DNA from: Eonycteris spelaea
Lineage: Eukaryota > Chordata > Mammalia > Chiroptera > Pteropodidae
Assembly: GCA_003508835.1 (NCBI GenBank)
Contig: PUFA01000006.1
Location: 9,362,001 to 9,426,000 of the forward strand
Direction of reading: 5' to 3'
DNA: 64,000 bases
In this document: piece by piece, positions 34,761-45,810 of the stretch
Position numbering within the stretch: the stretch's first letter is position 1
Layout: every line of letters begins with the position of its first letter
Position numbers and translations under genes: made by a program
Notes under the pieces: model-generated
What the model saw: the letters and a program-made list of their open reading frames with translations, nothing else
Told to the model about the DNA's origin: nothing
The model's database searches: none

Positions 34761-35689
34761 GCTAGAGCTTTAAAATTGGGAGACGGGGCTGGTTAGCGCT
34801 TAAAACTGTGAGACTGGATGAGGTCGTAGGGAGTGAACCTTCATCATCAGATGTTGAGCTCCGGTGACACCGCTTAGAGCACCTTCATAGACTTTAATGA
34901 GTGTCGAATGAATGTTGAAGGATAAAAGTCAGATCAGGGTAATGGCACGCTTGGTTGAGGTGCAGATGGCTGGAGGCAAACTCCCCAATTCTGCCCCCTG
35001 GCGTTAACTCCAGCTTTCCTTGCTGGGAAGGCAGGGTCCCAACGTGTGTGTGCAGATCTCTGTTTTCTGACACTTGTGTTTGCTGGCTCTGAGAGTGAAG
35101 TGTGGAACAACCACCAGAGGTGGGGACTGCTCTGGCCTGGAGGGGTGGGGGTTCCACCTCCTAGGGAGGCGGTCCTGGCAGAGGAGGCCCTGGATGTGTT
35201 CCTGGCCCTGGCACAGCCCCTCGGCCAACCAGTTGTGTTTGAGGACTCGGCCCCCAGGATTTGTACCTTCTCTAGGTCATTCCTGCTTGGGTTTCTCCTC
35301 CGTCATCTTCCTGATCTGTTCATTGAAGTTCATTTCAGCAGTAGCCGAGGGCATGCAGGCTCCGGCGAAGAGTGCTGTCCCTCTTAGCACTCTTGGAGCA
35401 GAGGAACATACACCTTGGATGACACTAGGGGTGGAAATGACCCCAGAAGATTGTCCACATAGCCTCGGAATCTGTGCTCCTTGAAGGTTTTGTAATCACA
35501 CTTCTTTGGGGATCCGGGGGAATAGCAAGTATGTGTTTGGCAGAGACCCTTGGGTCTTTGTGAAATTTTTAAGTCCTTGCATAGTTATTAGTCTACTCAG
35601 ATTTTCTTCTTACTCATGAATCAGTTTCTACATACATGTTTGTGTAGGAAACCATCCCTTCTGGGGGTTGCCAAGGGTATCAGCGTAGA
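34761..35689. other. Intronic sequence, nothing recognised
   Basis: GC-rich in the middle (35090-35280). The ORFs here overlap on both strands, show no domain and are not supported as exons. Confidence 0.4.
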
Positions 35690-37620
35690 ATTGTATAGTT
35701 TTCCCACATAACGTTTCTATCGCCACAGTATCTGGGATCACATCCCCTTTTCTCATGTCTGCTCCTGTGTATAGTGTTTATTTTTACTCACTTAGTCTTG
35801 CCTATTTTATTGGTCTTTTTGAAGTTCCAACTCTAGGGCTATCAATTTTATTCTTTCCCTGTTATCTAACGTATTGGTTTCTGCTTTTATCTTTATCCAT
35901 TCTTTCTTCCCACTCACCTTAGGCTGGTTTGGCTTTTGCTGATTTCGTGAATTGAATTAGTTTCATTATTTTTTTCTTTGATAATAAAAAACATTAAGAG
36001 GCACTTTCTCCTAAGTACAACTCTGACCGCATCCCATTAATTTTGATGGATAGTCATTATTGTAGAAAGAGTCTCTAATTGCAGTTTTGTTCCTTCCTTG
36101 ACTCGTTTTTTCCCTCAAATTTTCCAGTACATTTTTTATACTAAAAAAATTATTATCTGGTTGTGTTACATTATGATCAGATTATGATTTCCACTTTGAA
36201 GAATTTGTTGACTTTTCTTCCCATAGTATGAGATCATTTTTTTTGTATCTGATCATTTTTTTTGTAAACATTCTGAGCATTTGAAAACATATATTCTGTG
36301 GTCAAAGAGTAAAAAAAAATTTCATGTTATTAACATTATTTAATTTTTCTAATTTCTTATTTACTGTGCAAATATTTGTCAAGAATAAGCAGTGTATTAT
36401 TTTTACATTTGCACTATTTAGCTTTTGGTCAATTTCTCCTGTTATTTCTAAGTTTTAAAAAATGTATTTTGTTGCTATACTCTTCAACTTGTAAATATCT
36501 TTAAACTTTAGATCTTCAGGGTGAATTATATATTTTTTCAATATAAAAGTTATCTTTATCCCCAAATGTTTTTGCCTTAATTTCTACTCTGATACTAATA
36601 TTACCACCTTTGTTTTCTTTTAGGGTTGTATTTATTGAGTTTACCTTTGCCAGTGGCTCTATTTTTAATATTTCTATGTCATTGTTTTAAGTGTATCTCT
36701 TAGTACAACATATAATTGGATTTTTAAATTTTTCCTGAGAATCTTTATTCTTTAACAGGAAAGTTTCATTCATTCACATTTTTTTTTTGGTGATAACTGA
36801 TATATTTGCTCTTTTGTATAATATTTAATACTGTCTGTTTTTAAGCTTTCTTAACTATCATTTCCTTTTCTCTATCTTCAGGTGTAAGTCTTCTTAGCCT
36901 TTTCTGTGACTTTTATTCTATTAGTGGTTCAAGTTACTTCTTCAGAACACATTTTAAACTGTATTTCTCTGTCAACATCTTGTCTAGTTAGTCTTTTTCT
37001 TAGTTGGGTCTTACTGGCATTGGATCTTATAGAAATTCCTTAGTGTTTGTAGTATGTTGGTGTCTGTCTCTTTCTCCTAGTTTCCAATATGAACATATAT
37101 ATTTTCTCTTTTTATATGCCTTAGGTTATTTTCATGAGAATTTAGGGGGTCAGGTTGAAGGGCAGCTTAACACGTTGTCTCGCCTTTCCATCTTGAACTG
37201 GAACTGGAATTTTCTCTTAAGATTTTTATTCTTTTTGATGCTGTTGTGAATAGAATTATTTTTAATATTTTATTTTACTTTTAGATTATTCATTGCTAAT
37301 ACATAGAAATACAATTGATTTTTATATACTGATCATGTATCCTGTGACCTAGCTGAACTTATTATATTATTAATAGTTCTAATAGTTTTTTTTTAAAATC
37401 TGTGAATAAAAACAGTTTTAGGGTTTTTTTTTTTTTCCAATCTAGTTGTCTTTGATTTAAAGAAACACTTTTTTTTTTTTTTTGGTCTAATTGCACTAAC
37501 GGAACCTTCAGTACAATATTGAATAGAAGTGGTGGGAGTGGACATCCTTGCCTTGTTCTGATCTTAAAACATTCAGTCTTTCCGATTAAGTAGGACATTA
37601 GCTATAGGTGTTTGATAGAT
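35690..37620 (-). mobile_element. Ancient L1 ORF2 region, antisense
   Basis: First comes the endonuclease-to-RT linker region read backwards ('gactcgttttttccctcaaa', 'ttacattatgatcagattat', 'ctgtggtcaaagagtaaaaa'). Then, after a break near 37160-37200, the RT domain follows. The minus strand at 37500-37580 reads RTRQGCPLPPLLFNIVL, the conserved L1 RT motif that precedes the catalytic FADD box. Poly-T runs at 37427-37437 and 37470-37484 are later expansions. Confidence 0.85.
37362..37598 (-). pseudogene. L1 reverse-transcriptase domain fragment
   Basis: Contains the motif RTRQGCPLPPLLFNIVLKV, a strongly conserved stretch of L1 ORF2p. The frame then runs into lysine-rich text from T-run expansions. 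It is an inactive remnant of the surrounding L1. Confidence 0.85.
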
Positions 37621-37624
37621 GCCC

Positions 37625-37790
37625 GTCTAATGAAGGTTTTCAAGCAGAGATTTTTGCATGATCTGACTATAGTGTGGAAAATACACTGAGGTGGGGGCCA
37701 GACTGGTGGTTACCAGGCTAGGCAAGAGATGGTGGCAGCCTAAACTTTAACAATGAAGAGAGAAGATGGTGTGGATTTATATGATGCTAT
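37625..37790 (-). mobile_element. L2 LINE fragment, antisense
   Basis: 'tttttgcatgatctgactat', 'aggtgggggccagactggtg' and 'gcaagagatggtggcagcct' match the central reversed L2 text. Confidence 0.75.
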
Positions 37791-38029
37791 GGGAAAGTGG
37801 TGTCCCCAGAGTTAAGGGTGGATTTATAGGGACTGAAGAGTGGGAATAAGAAAAAGGAAGGCGTGGAGGATGACTCCGCAGTGTCTGGCTTGGAAGCATA
37901 GAAACCTACAGTGAATTCTAGTCTCTGGTAAAATGTGTTCTCTTGGCATACCAGGGTATTTGCATTTGCTGCACTTACGTTATCCTTCATTCATCTAGCA
38001 GAACAGGTAGGTCACCGCCTCCCATAATG

Positions 38030-38200
38030 TTTTCCTGGGAGACGGTAGGGTACAGTGAGGGCAGGCCTAGATGTATACCCAGCTCCATCCTGCATTTATT
38101 TGTGCTGTGACCTGTGCAAGGTTTGGCTTCTCTGAGCCTCATCTATAAAAGGGAGGTGACACTGACATGCCTTACAGCGTTCTTGTATGTGAGCCACCTG
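38030..38200 (+). mobile_element. MIR SINE, sense, degenerate
   Basis: 'tgctgtgacctgtgcaaggt', 'tctctgagcctcatctataa' and 'acatgccttacagcgttctt' give the MIR order. Confidence 0.7.
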
Positions 38201-38814
38201 CTACAGATCCCTTTTTCTCTGTAAACATTATATGTATTTTTCCCTACCCTTCTGTTCTTAGGACCTAGGAACTCGAACTATTCTAGAAGGCTCTGGTGCC
38301 TGTCTTGACACATCACCTGTGGCTCAACCATTAGACTTTTTAGATCAGACAACTATAGATGTGGAGGACAGACACTGAAAAGGTATTGGGTTCAAGGGCA
38401 GCCATTCACTGTGGGTGGCATTAGTGACCCCGTGACAGCCCAACAGTGGGGCAGGGATACCAAGAAGCCTAAGTGGGCCTCTCTCTGCTTGCATCACTCA
38501 GGGCTTTCTGTGTTCATTGCCTACAGCTTGACAGGCATGTGTCTTGCAATTCTGTTCTCTGTCCATTTGTAACGCATTTATCTTTTTTCCCCTTACGTCC
38601 AACATTGACCTCTTTTACTTTATTTATACATGCGCTCCGGCAAAAGGTGGAAGAGTCACTTCCCCACCCCAGTGCCCAACCGCCTTTGACTCATCTTTCT
38701 CCAGTTGCTTGCTCATGGGTTGTGTTGTGATCAACAAGCTACCCTCCTGGTTAGAGTAAAAGCTCCTTGAGGCTAAGAGTCAAGCCTTCTACTGCATGTC
38801 GCCGCGGCAGAACC
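38201..38814. other. Intronic sequence with a possible L2 tail
   Basis: 'agagtaaaagctccttgagg' at 38752 is L2-like in sense orientation, with possible weaker L2 text from about 38480. The rest is not recognised. Confidence 0.45.
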
Positions 38815-39005
38815 ATGCAGTGAAATAAACATCTTGTAGGCGGATGGCATGAGTTCGAGTTTCAGCTCCTCCCCAGCCACTTGGCAAGTCACTCCCACTC
38901 TTATTCTCAGTATCTTCATCTATGAAATGGGTATTTCAATATCTGCCTCATATATTGGTTGGTGAGGATTAAATTGAATAATGTGTGTAAGCTGCTTTGA
39001 ACTGT
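38815..39005 (+). mobile_element. MIR SINE, sense
   Basis: 'catgagttcgagtttcagct', 'ccacttggcaagtcactccc' and 'cagtatcttcatctatgaaa' followed by 'ggtgaggattaaattga'. Confidence 0.85.
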
Positions 39006-39061
39006 GATGAGGTGTAAACAAAAGGAGTACTTGTATATTTCTAGAAAAAATAGAAAACAGT

Positions 39062-39063
<2 letters not shown>

Positions 39064-39097
<34 letters not shown>

Positions 39098-39100
39098 ACA
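39064..39100 (+). repeat. (CA)n microsatellite
   Basis: About 18 CA units with one T interruption near the 3' end. Confidence 0.95.
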
Positions 39101-39133
39101 CCCCCCTTAATAAATGTATGTCGTGAGGTAGAG

Positions 39134-39335
39134 CAGTGTTTCTCAACTGAAAGTGATTTTGAGCCCTGGGGCCATTTGACAGTGTCTGGAAACATTTTTT
39201 GGCTGTTGCAGCTGGAGAGCAACTTGGCATCTCGTGGGTTTGAAGTCAGGGATGCTGCTAAACTTCCTCCCTGCCGTGCACATCCCCCACCCCTCACCCC
39301 CAAGTACAAATGCCAGTAGCGCTAAGGTTAAGAGA
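39134..39335 (+). mobile_element. MER20-type hAT element
   Basis: Starts CAGTGTTTCTCAACTG and shares 'gacagtgtctggaaacattt', 'agggatgctgctaaacttcc' and 'cagtagcgctaaggttaaga' with the copy at 23646. Confidence 0.8.
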
Positions 39336-39359
39336 GCCCAGGGTAGGTGTTTGTGGAGT

Positions 39360-39500
39360 GACGGCCCTAGCATCAGACGTAGCCATGTTCCAATTCTATT
39401 TTAGCGATCTTGGACAAAAGCGCCCATTCGACTGAGCCTCAGTTTCCTCCTCTGCAAAATGGAGAACTCTTAGTGATGCTAAGCTGCACCTGGCATCGTT
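39360..39500 (+). mobile_element. MIR SINE fragment, sense
   Basis: 'ttttagcgatcttggacaaa' and 'gagcctcagtttcctcctct', then 'gcaaaatggagaactc'. Confidence 0.75.
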
Positions 39501-40550
39501 CGTGAAGAGGTGCCAACGGGCACACTGCGCACAGCTTGTTCTATATGCAGATGCCATTCATCTCCCAATGACTCCCTTTCTCCACCAGGAGTTCATAGCC
39601 ATCTTCTTGAAAGCATCTCACATTTCATCTAGAGCTATTCACAAGCAGCAACATCCCAGGGTGCCAGAAGGCAGCGTCTGGCTGCTTGAAATTAAATTTA
39701 CAATAGAAGCTGATCAGATTCTTCTCATAATGGATCAGGGTGGGAAATGGGAGTAGGAGCTGGTCCTGAAGGCTGGGGAGACCGTAGGAGTTTGGAAATT
39801 AGCAAGGAAAGAACAAAGAGCCTTCTAGAGAATGCAGTGTCAGCCCTGCCTGGATGAATTACTGAAACAGTCCCCACATCTCTGCTTTCACACAATTAGA
39901 TGGCCTTTCCATGCTGGCAAACGTCCGATTGCATTGCAGTTTAATGCGGAATGAAGTTTTCTAATGGAGCCCAAGCGAACGTAATCTATGGAGACATTGC
40001 TAATAAACTGCATCGCTGTATATTGGAGGGTTTATAGGGCGCTGGTGATGCCTGCACCAGTTAAGCACAGCTAAGCATCCCTTCATTTAGACATTTGAGC
40101 TCAAGTTATGGGAAGCACTACAACTCGTTCCCTCAATTACTGGCAATATACATTCTGTCATCAGCCTAAGGTGGAATGCAGTTAGTCATTTGGAGCTGGT
40201 TGCAGATTTCACTCAACTGGCGTTAGACACCTGTTTGGAAGTTGTAAAAAATCTACCAATTTGCCAGATTTACTGTCTTCTTATGATTATGTCTCACAGC
40301 AGAGACCCCTAAAGGACCTGCCTGTTGGATTCCTTCAAAAGTGTGCCTCGTACATCAATAGGGTTGTCCTTGGAGGGTCTTCTGCCCAGAGTGCCTTGCA
40401 AGTGTGCTCTTGTGAGCAGGAGGTGGCTAGAAGGACCCGCCGAGATGAGGGAGCGTTCCTTGTTTGGGATCGCAGCAGAGAGGATGCTGGAAAGGGGAAA
40501 GAAGAGATGATGACACTGAATACCTGTAATAGGCCAGACACCATGCCAGA
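39501..40550. other. Repeat-free intronic block, candidate conserved non-coding DNA at 39890-40260
   Basis: No recognised transposon in about 1 kb flanked by repeats. The middle has many homeobox-like AT cores ('cacaattagatggcctttcc', 'gctaataaactgcatcgctg', 'ccctcaattactggc') and almost no low complexity. This fits developmental regulatory DNA, but there is no direct proof. Confidence 0.4.
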
Positions 40551-40554
40551 CATA

Positions 40555-40715
40555 TTCATTCATTCATTGTCATTTATTCAACATTTACTGAATGCCTCCC
40601 AGGAACACCAAGTGTTAGGGATGCACCCGTTAACAAGGCAGCCGCTGCTTTCGGGAAACTTATGATCTCTTTAGGGACACAGATAAAGGAGCAGGCAAAA
40701 ATAGTCCGTGATGCT
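40555..40715 (-). mobile_element. L2 LINE 3' end, antisense
   Basis: 'attcattcattcattgtcat', 'actgaatgcctcccaggaac' and 'gttagggatgcacccgttaa'. Confidence 0.8.
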
Positions 40716-40719
40716 ACAC

Positions 40720-41090
40720 CTGGGGAACCTGACCTCGTCTTGGGGAGATCTTTGCGCATTCTGATCTGTGACCCCGGGATGCCCTCCTTCCATCTGCCCC
40801 TTAGTTTAGTCATCGCTCACTCATTCTTCATATCCCAATTCACTTGTCGTTTCCTCCCCAGGGAACCCTCTGAGATACCCCCCTTCTCAACTTAGTCAAA
40901 CCCTCCCGTGATGATACCCGCTCAGGTAACCTGTATCCACCCTTCATGGTTTTATGTGTGTGTGTGTGATAATTCGATTTATGCTTATCTCCCACTAAAC
41001 TGTGAGCACCTTGACTCCAAGGACTATTTCTGTTTTACTCTTCATCGAATCTCCAGGGCGGGAGGTACTCAACAAATATTTACGGAGTGA
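40720..41090 (+). mobile_element. L2 LINE 3' end, sense
   Basis: 'ttcactt gtcgtttcctccc', 'aaccctctgagata' and 'aactgtgagcaccttgactc' run to 'gtactcaacaaatatttacg', the sense L2 terminus. Confidence 0.8.
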
Positions 41091-41335
41091 GCAAATCAAT
41101 GCTTTCTGGAGGAAGGGACCTCTGATAGGGCATGGCAGGAAGATGGCGAGAGTGTTTCACACCGGGAGAATAGTATGTGCACGGGCCCAGGCAAAACCGA
41201 GGAAAGGCGAGGTGCAGAACGGCAGTGGGGTCCTTGCAGGTGGTGTGTAGTGGGGAGGTGGGGGTGTGTCTGGGCCAATCTCCAGGGGCCCTATATGCCA
41301 TGCTGGGAAAGCTTGTGATGTGAGAGGGAAGTGGA
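41091..41335 (-). mobile_element. L2 LINE fragment, antisense
   Basis: 'agtatgtgcacgggcccagg', 'aggtgcagaacggcagtggg' and 'ttgtgatgtgagag' are reversed L2 text. Three L2 pieces in alternating orientation occupy about 780 bp. Confidence 0.55.
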
Positions 41336-41369
41336 GACACACCAAAAGGTCTTAACTAGACATTGAACT

Positions 41370-41500
41370 TGTTATCTGATAATTCACTCGCGTGAGATGG
41401 GTAGTATTGATTTTCTTTGTAGAGGTTAAGTGAGCCCCTGAGGTCTCTGAGCTGCTAAGTGGCTAACGGAGGAGTGGCCCATGGGTTTCCCAGACCCAGA
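41370..41500 (-). mobile_element. MIR SINE, antisense, degenerate
   Basis: 'ttctttgtagaggttaagtg', 'tctctgagctgctaagtggc' resemble the reversed MIR core. Confidence 0.55.
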
Positions 41501-41559
41501 CCCCGGCTTTCTTGGCCACATTAGGAAGCCATCTCACTGCCTGGGACTCATTTCATTCA

Positions 41560-41800
41560 TTTCATTTCCTTTTAAAAAATTTATTCCATTTTCCTTGTTA
41601 AGCAGTGTCTCTAAGATGGCAAAAGTAACAGGAACTCGCCACTTTTTAAAAAGTCAAGCAGTGCAGCAGTATGTGGAGTAGAAAAATGTGCCTCCTTGTC
41701 CCAGCCCTGTTCCCTGGAGGTAACCACTGTTAACAGTTTGGTGTGTGTCCAATTTCTTTTTAACTACAGATTCATTAAACTGCCCGTGAGGCTTATTGGG
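41560..41800 (-). mobile_element. Old L1 3' UTR-like relic
   Basis: 'ctccttgtcccagccctgtt' and 'ggtaaccactgttaacagtt', then 'ggtgtgtgtccaatttcttt', occur in 3' UTRs of L1ME-type elements. A related fragment is at 54240. Family assignment and strand are tentative. Confidence 0.5.
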
Positions 41801-42359
41801 ACATCCATCAGCCCTTTAAAAATTGTTCTGATGAATTAAGTGTAAACTAATTAGAAACATGGATTCAATTACCCTCGAAACACACAAGGGTTTAATAATT
41901 AATAGGAAGAGGGCTTGAGGCCAAAGGCATTATGGATTTTATCAAACCCCTAATATCTGAAGAGTAAATATGTTGGATTCATCCTAAATGCTGGTAGATT
42001 TGCCATTTGGAGGCAGATCTATTGGTAGGAGCTTTGTATTTAAACGGGAAAGTTGTCTGTGCTTAATACGGAGTCAGCTAAAGAGTGGGGAGGACAAAAC
42101 CTGGGGACCAGCCTGCTTGGGACAGGGCAGCAGCCTGTCTTTTGGGTTACCGCTGTCAGCTTTACATGACTTTCATCAAGCAAGCTTTGGGGGATCCACT
42201 GAGGTCCCCAGTGAGATCATTGACTCCTACTGTGGGCCCATAGCATCTAGGGAGCAATACTGGGCCAAGAAGTACTGCAAGGTTTTGGGGGCACTGTTCT
42301 GTTTAATCTCCTTGAACTGTGAGCTATGATGACTTAGATGGACTTAGAGGCGGGTTGGG
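41801..42359. other. Repeat-free intronic block, candidate conserved non-coding DNA at 41810-41970
   Basis: Contains CTAATTAG (41847-41854), 'gattcaattaccctcg' and 'tttaataattaatagg' within 100 bases. Such clustering of homeodomain-type cores in a repeat-free stretch is typical of developmental enhancers, but it can also arise in AT-rich DNA by chance. Confidence 0.4.
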
Positions 42360-42550
42360 GATTGGAATAAATATTTACCTATTGTGCACCAGGGGCTTTG
42401 TGGATTATATTATTTAATATCACAGTTTTCTGGGAGGTAAGAATTATTACCTCCATTTTTATTGCTAAGAAAACTGAGTCTCCAAGAAGCTACCTGCCTT
42501 GGGGCAGCTGTATTCAAACTCCCAGATCTGCTTGACACCCAAGTTTACAT
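42360..42550 (-). mobile_element. MIR SINE, antisense
   Basis: 'aaatatttacctattgtgca', 'attattacctccatttttat', 'aagaaaactgagtctccaag' and 'gtattcaaactcccag' form a reversed MIR. Confidence 0.85.
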
Positions 42551-43389
42551 AAATTTAAACAACCACACCAGGGCTGAAGGGGATTGTGGAAGGGGAAGAA
42601 GCAGGGTCTGTTCAGCTTGGGGCTCGGGAAAGCCACTGCTGTGACTCAGGGGGCAGCCATGTGCTCCACAGCCTAATGCCAAAGGGTGGGTGTGGGCAGG
42701 CGTGGTGGGGGGAGGGGTTGGCAGCCAGTGATATACAAGGCCAGGTGGGCAGCAGTGTCGGGGTTCTGAGCAATCTCTCCATTCACAGCAGGACCCTGTG
42801 GTTCAAGGTCAAAGTCAGTTTTTGTAACAAAGCCTCACCTTACTTGTCTGCCATGTTTGCTAGTTAATAGCAGCCAAAATTTAAGGCCCTGTGGAGCCTG
42901 TCTTGGGCCAAAAGGCTGTGCTGCCTACACCCCTCTCCTTGATGGGTCCTGCCCACAGTGTCACCAGGTGCTGGTCAAAGATGTGACGTTTCCGCAGAAT
43001 AGAGTTGGCCATCCCTTGACTCTCATCTGCCCCTTCGTTGTAAGTGGTGGACAACAGGACTGAGATAAGAAAGTGGCCCTTTCTTTATTCTAAACCCTTA
43101 TTCCCTGAACATTTGGGGCAGTAGGAAGCACTGTGCAAGGGACTCTGGTTACCTGGGAATTTTGCCCTCAGGGTACAGGCAGGTTTGCACATAGAATTCT
43201 AGACTTTATTCTGTTTCTTTGCCAGCAGAAATGGCGCCCAAATAACACCTTCCAAGTATTGAGCTCCTTGTTCCCTTAGAATTAAAGTACATAAAAAAGA
43301 AAACCAGTTCTCAGCTCTTAAGTGGACAAAGGGCCAAGTTATTGTTTCTTGGGTGGGTCTGAGCTGCCACAAGATGCAGTGCCCAGAGC
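42551..43389. other. Intronic sequence, nothing recognised
   Basis: GC-rich in its first third. No domain-like ORF or clear repeat. Confidence 0.4.
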
Positions 43390-43560
43390 CAGGCATGGGG
43401 CAAGGAGGCCTGGGCTCTGTCCCAGCCTGGCCACTGATTTGCTTGTGACCTTCACCAAGTCCTTTCCCTCTGGGGACCAGCTGCATTCTCCTGACTCACA
43501 AATTGAGGACTTAAGTTTAGGGGAACTTCAAAGCTTCTTCCAGCTCTGAGATTGTGTGAT
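43390..43560 (+). mobile_element. MIR SINE, sense, degenerate
   Basis: 'ggcctgggctctgtcccagc', 'ttgcttgtgaccttcaccaa' and 'gcttcttccagctctgagat'. Confidence 0.65.
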
Positions 43561-44434
43561 TGAGTGATGCTGGAGATATATGTAGAAGGACCATAAAACA
43601 CTCGTGATCTTCTCAGATTATTTCTGCCCAACGCGAGTACTGCTCTTGGCTCTTTCAGCAATTCCCCCATTTGTCTTCGGCATCAGGGTTTATTTTCCAG
43701 TGCCCTGTTAAGCAGCGTGGCAGAGAAAGCTAACTGTCTGCCATCATTCTTGCTTCTCTTCCACAGTGTAGAGGCATCCGTGGGAGGCAGCTGCCCAGCT
43801 AGGATGATATTTCCCAGACCCCCTAGTGTCTGGGTGGGGCCGTGTAGCTTAGTGGTCAGTAGAAAGTAGAAGTAGTGTATACCCTTCCCAGGCCTGGTCT
43901 GGAAACGCTCCACTATGATCTTCTATTCTCTTTCCTTGGAGACAGGAGAGATAAGAAGCCTGGATGCCTGGATAACTTTATGAAGTAGAACCTGCCCTCT
44001 CCTCCAATTGCTGCTGATGGCTGGATTTTACATTAGCGGAATGTAAATTTGTACACATACTTAGACTTCTGAAGTCCAGGGTTGATCTGTCACTCTAGCT
44101 AGTGACTCCTTAGCCATTCAGCCATTGCAAGCTCCGAGTGTTGGTACTTAGGTTTTGAGTCTTGGTACTTAGAACCTGGAGGTCTGTGAGCATTCCAGAT
44201 AGCAGAGTCCATCAGCTTTCCAGAACTGACACTTGGTCTTGTTTGCTTTTGCGGAGATGAAGCTCCTAGATGGTCCGGCTATTGTGCCTAAAATGTAGGC
44301 TATTGACTCATAGGTGCAGTATATCTGAAAGCAATTTTTTGTGCTTCTGACTTTTGGTGGATCCTTCTTGGGACCAAAATATGGTTCTGGTTGTAGTCCT
44401 GACCCCCATCCCATCCCCTGCAGCCCCGGCTGAG
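43561..44434. other. Intronic sequence with one possible unnamed repeat
   Basis: 43780-43930 ('gtctgggtggggccgtgtag', 'cttagtggtcagtagaaagt') resembles a common mammalian dispersed repeat whose name I cannot fix. The rest is not recognised. Confidence 0.4.
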
Positions 44435-44700
44435 CACACGGTGTGGTGTGGCGGCTAGCAGGGAAGCTTTGGAGCCAGCCTGTATGAGTTCAAGGCTTTG
44501 TTTGGCCTCTTATTGGCTGTGTGACTTTGGGGAAGTCGCTTCTCTCTGAGTCTCAGTTTCTACATCACAAAGTTGGGACTACAGCAGTATCTGCCTTGTG
44601 GGGAAGTTGTGAAGATTCAACTACTCAACTAGGAATAAGGTATGTGAAGATGCTGGACATGTGGGAAGCACTCAGTAAATGTTACTTGTTCTATCATTAT
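44435..44700 (+). mobile_element. MIR SINE, sense
   Basis: 'ttggctgtgtgactttgggg', 'tgagtctcagtttctacatc' and 'ggaagcactcagtaaatgtt' are near-canonical. Confidence 0.9.
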
Positions 44701-44878
44701 TGTCCTATCCAAAACTCACCTCTCCCAACTGCCTCCACTGCCACCAGTCTGGGGCAAGCCACCGCCATCTCTTGCCTCAATGATCACAACAGCCTCCTAC
44801 CTGGTCTCTCTGCTATGGCCTTTGTCACCTTCACTCAATCCTTATTACCAGAGCTAGAGGGATCTTTTACTTTTTCAC
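44701..44878 (+). mobile_element. L2 LINE fragment, sense
   Basis: 'catctcttgcctcaatgatc', 'acaacagcctcctacctggt' and 'tccttattaccagagctaga' follow the L2 region upstream of its 3' end. Confidence 0.85.
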
Positions 44879-44879
44879 T

Positions 44880-45810
44880 TTTAAAAGAATAAACCTACTT
44901 AAAATAAATAGCAATAGTTTTAGATTTATGGGAAGTTCCTATATATCCCTCACCCAGAGTCCCCTATTATGAACATCTCACATTCGTGTGGTACATTTGT
45001 CACAATTAATGAACCAATGTTGATATGTTGTTATTAACTAAAGGCCATGTTTTATTCGGATGGCCTTAGTTTATACCTGACATCCTTTTTTCTGTGCTAA
45101 GATCCCATCCAGGGTACCACATTACATTCAGTTGTCATGTCTCCTTGGGCTTCTTTCGACTGACAGTTTTTCAGACTTTTCTTGTTTTTGATGACTGACA
45201 GTTTTGAGGGGCACTAGTCAGGTATTTTATGTAATGTCCTTCTGTTGGGATTTGTCTGATGTTTTCCTCGCTATTGTACTGGAGTAAAGTGTTTTTGGAA
45301 GGAAGGCCACGTTTCCATCACATCGTATCAAAGGGTTCAGACTATCGACATGACTTAATCCCCAGTGAGGTTGACCTTGGTCACCTGGCCGAGGTTGTGC
45401 CTGTCAGACTTCTCTACTGTAAAGCTGCTCCCCGCTCCATGCGTCCTCTTTGGAAGGAAGTCACTGCGTGCAGCCCACACCTATAAGTAGAGTCTTGCTT
45501 CTCCTCGAGGGCAAAGTAGCCACATAAATTATTTGGGATTCTTCTTCAGGAGAGATCTGTTTTCCTCTACTTATTGATTTATTTATATCGGTGTGGATTC
45601 ATGGCTATTTATTTTATACTTTGGGTTGTAATCCAATATTAGTTTGTTTATTGTGTTGCTCAAATTGTTCCAGCTTTAGCCCTTGGGAACTCTTGAGGTT
45701 GGCTCCTGTTTCCGTTGACATTTCCCTGTCATCGCCAACTTTTGTTGTTATTATTGCTGTTTCTCTTTGGAAATATGAGCCTTGGTTCCTTTCGTTGGAA
45801 AAGGGCTGTA
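44880..45810 (-). mobile_element. Ancient L1M 3' UTR-type sequence, antisense
   Basis: Landmarks include 'acattacattcagttgtcat', 'tgggcttctttcgactgaca', 'atggctatttattttatact', 'gtgttgctcaaattgttcca' and 'gccttggttcctttcgttgg'. I associate this order with the 3' UTR of old L1M families. Confidence 0.65.

Noticed and set aside
39064..39100. Z-DNA-forming CA repeat as a regulatory element
   Set aside because: It is a plain microsatellite; nothing nearby supports a role.
43780..43930. Horse-type ERE SINE suggested by a 'cttagtggt' motif
   Set aside because: Only that short motif matches. The rest of the SINE is absent.
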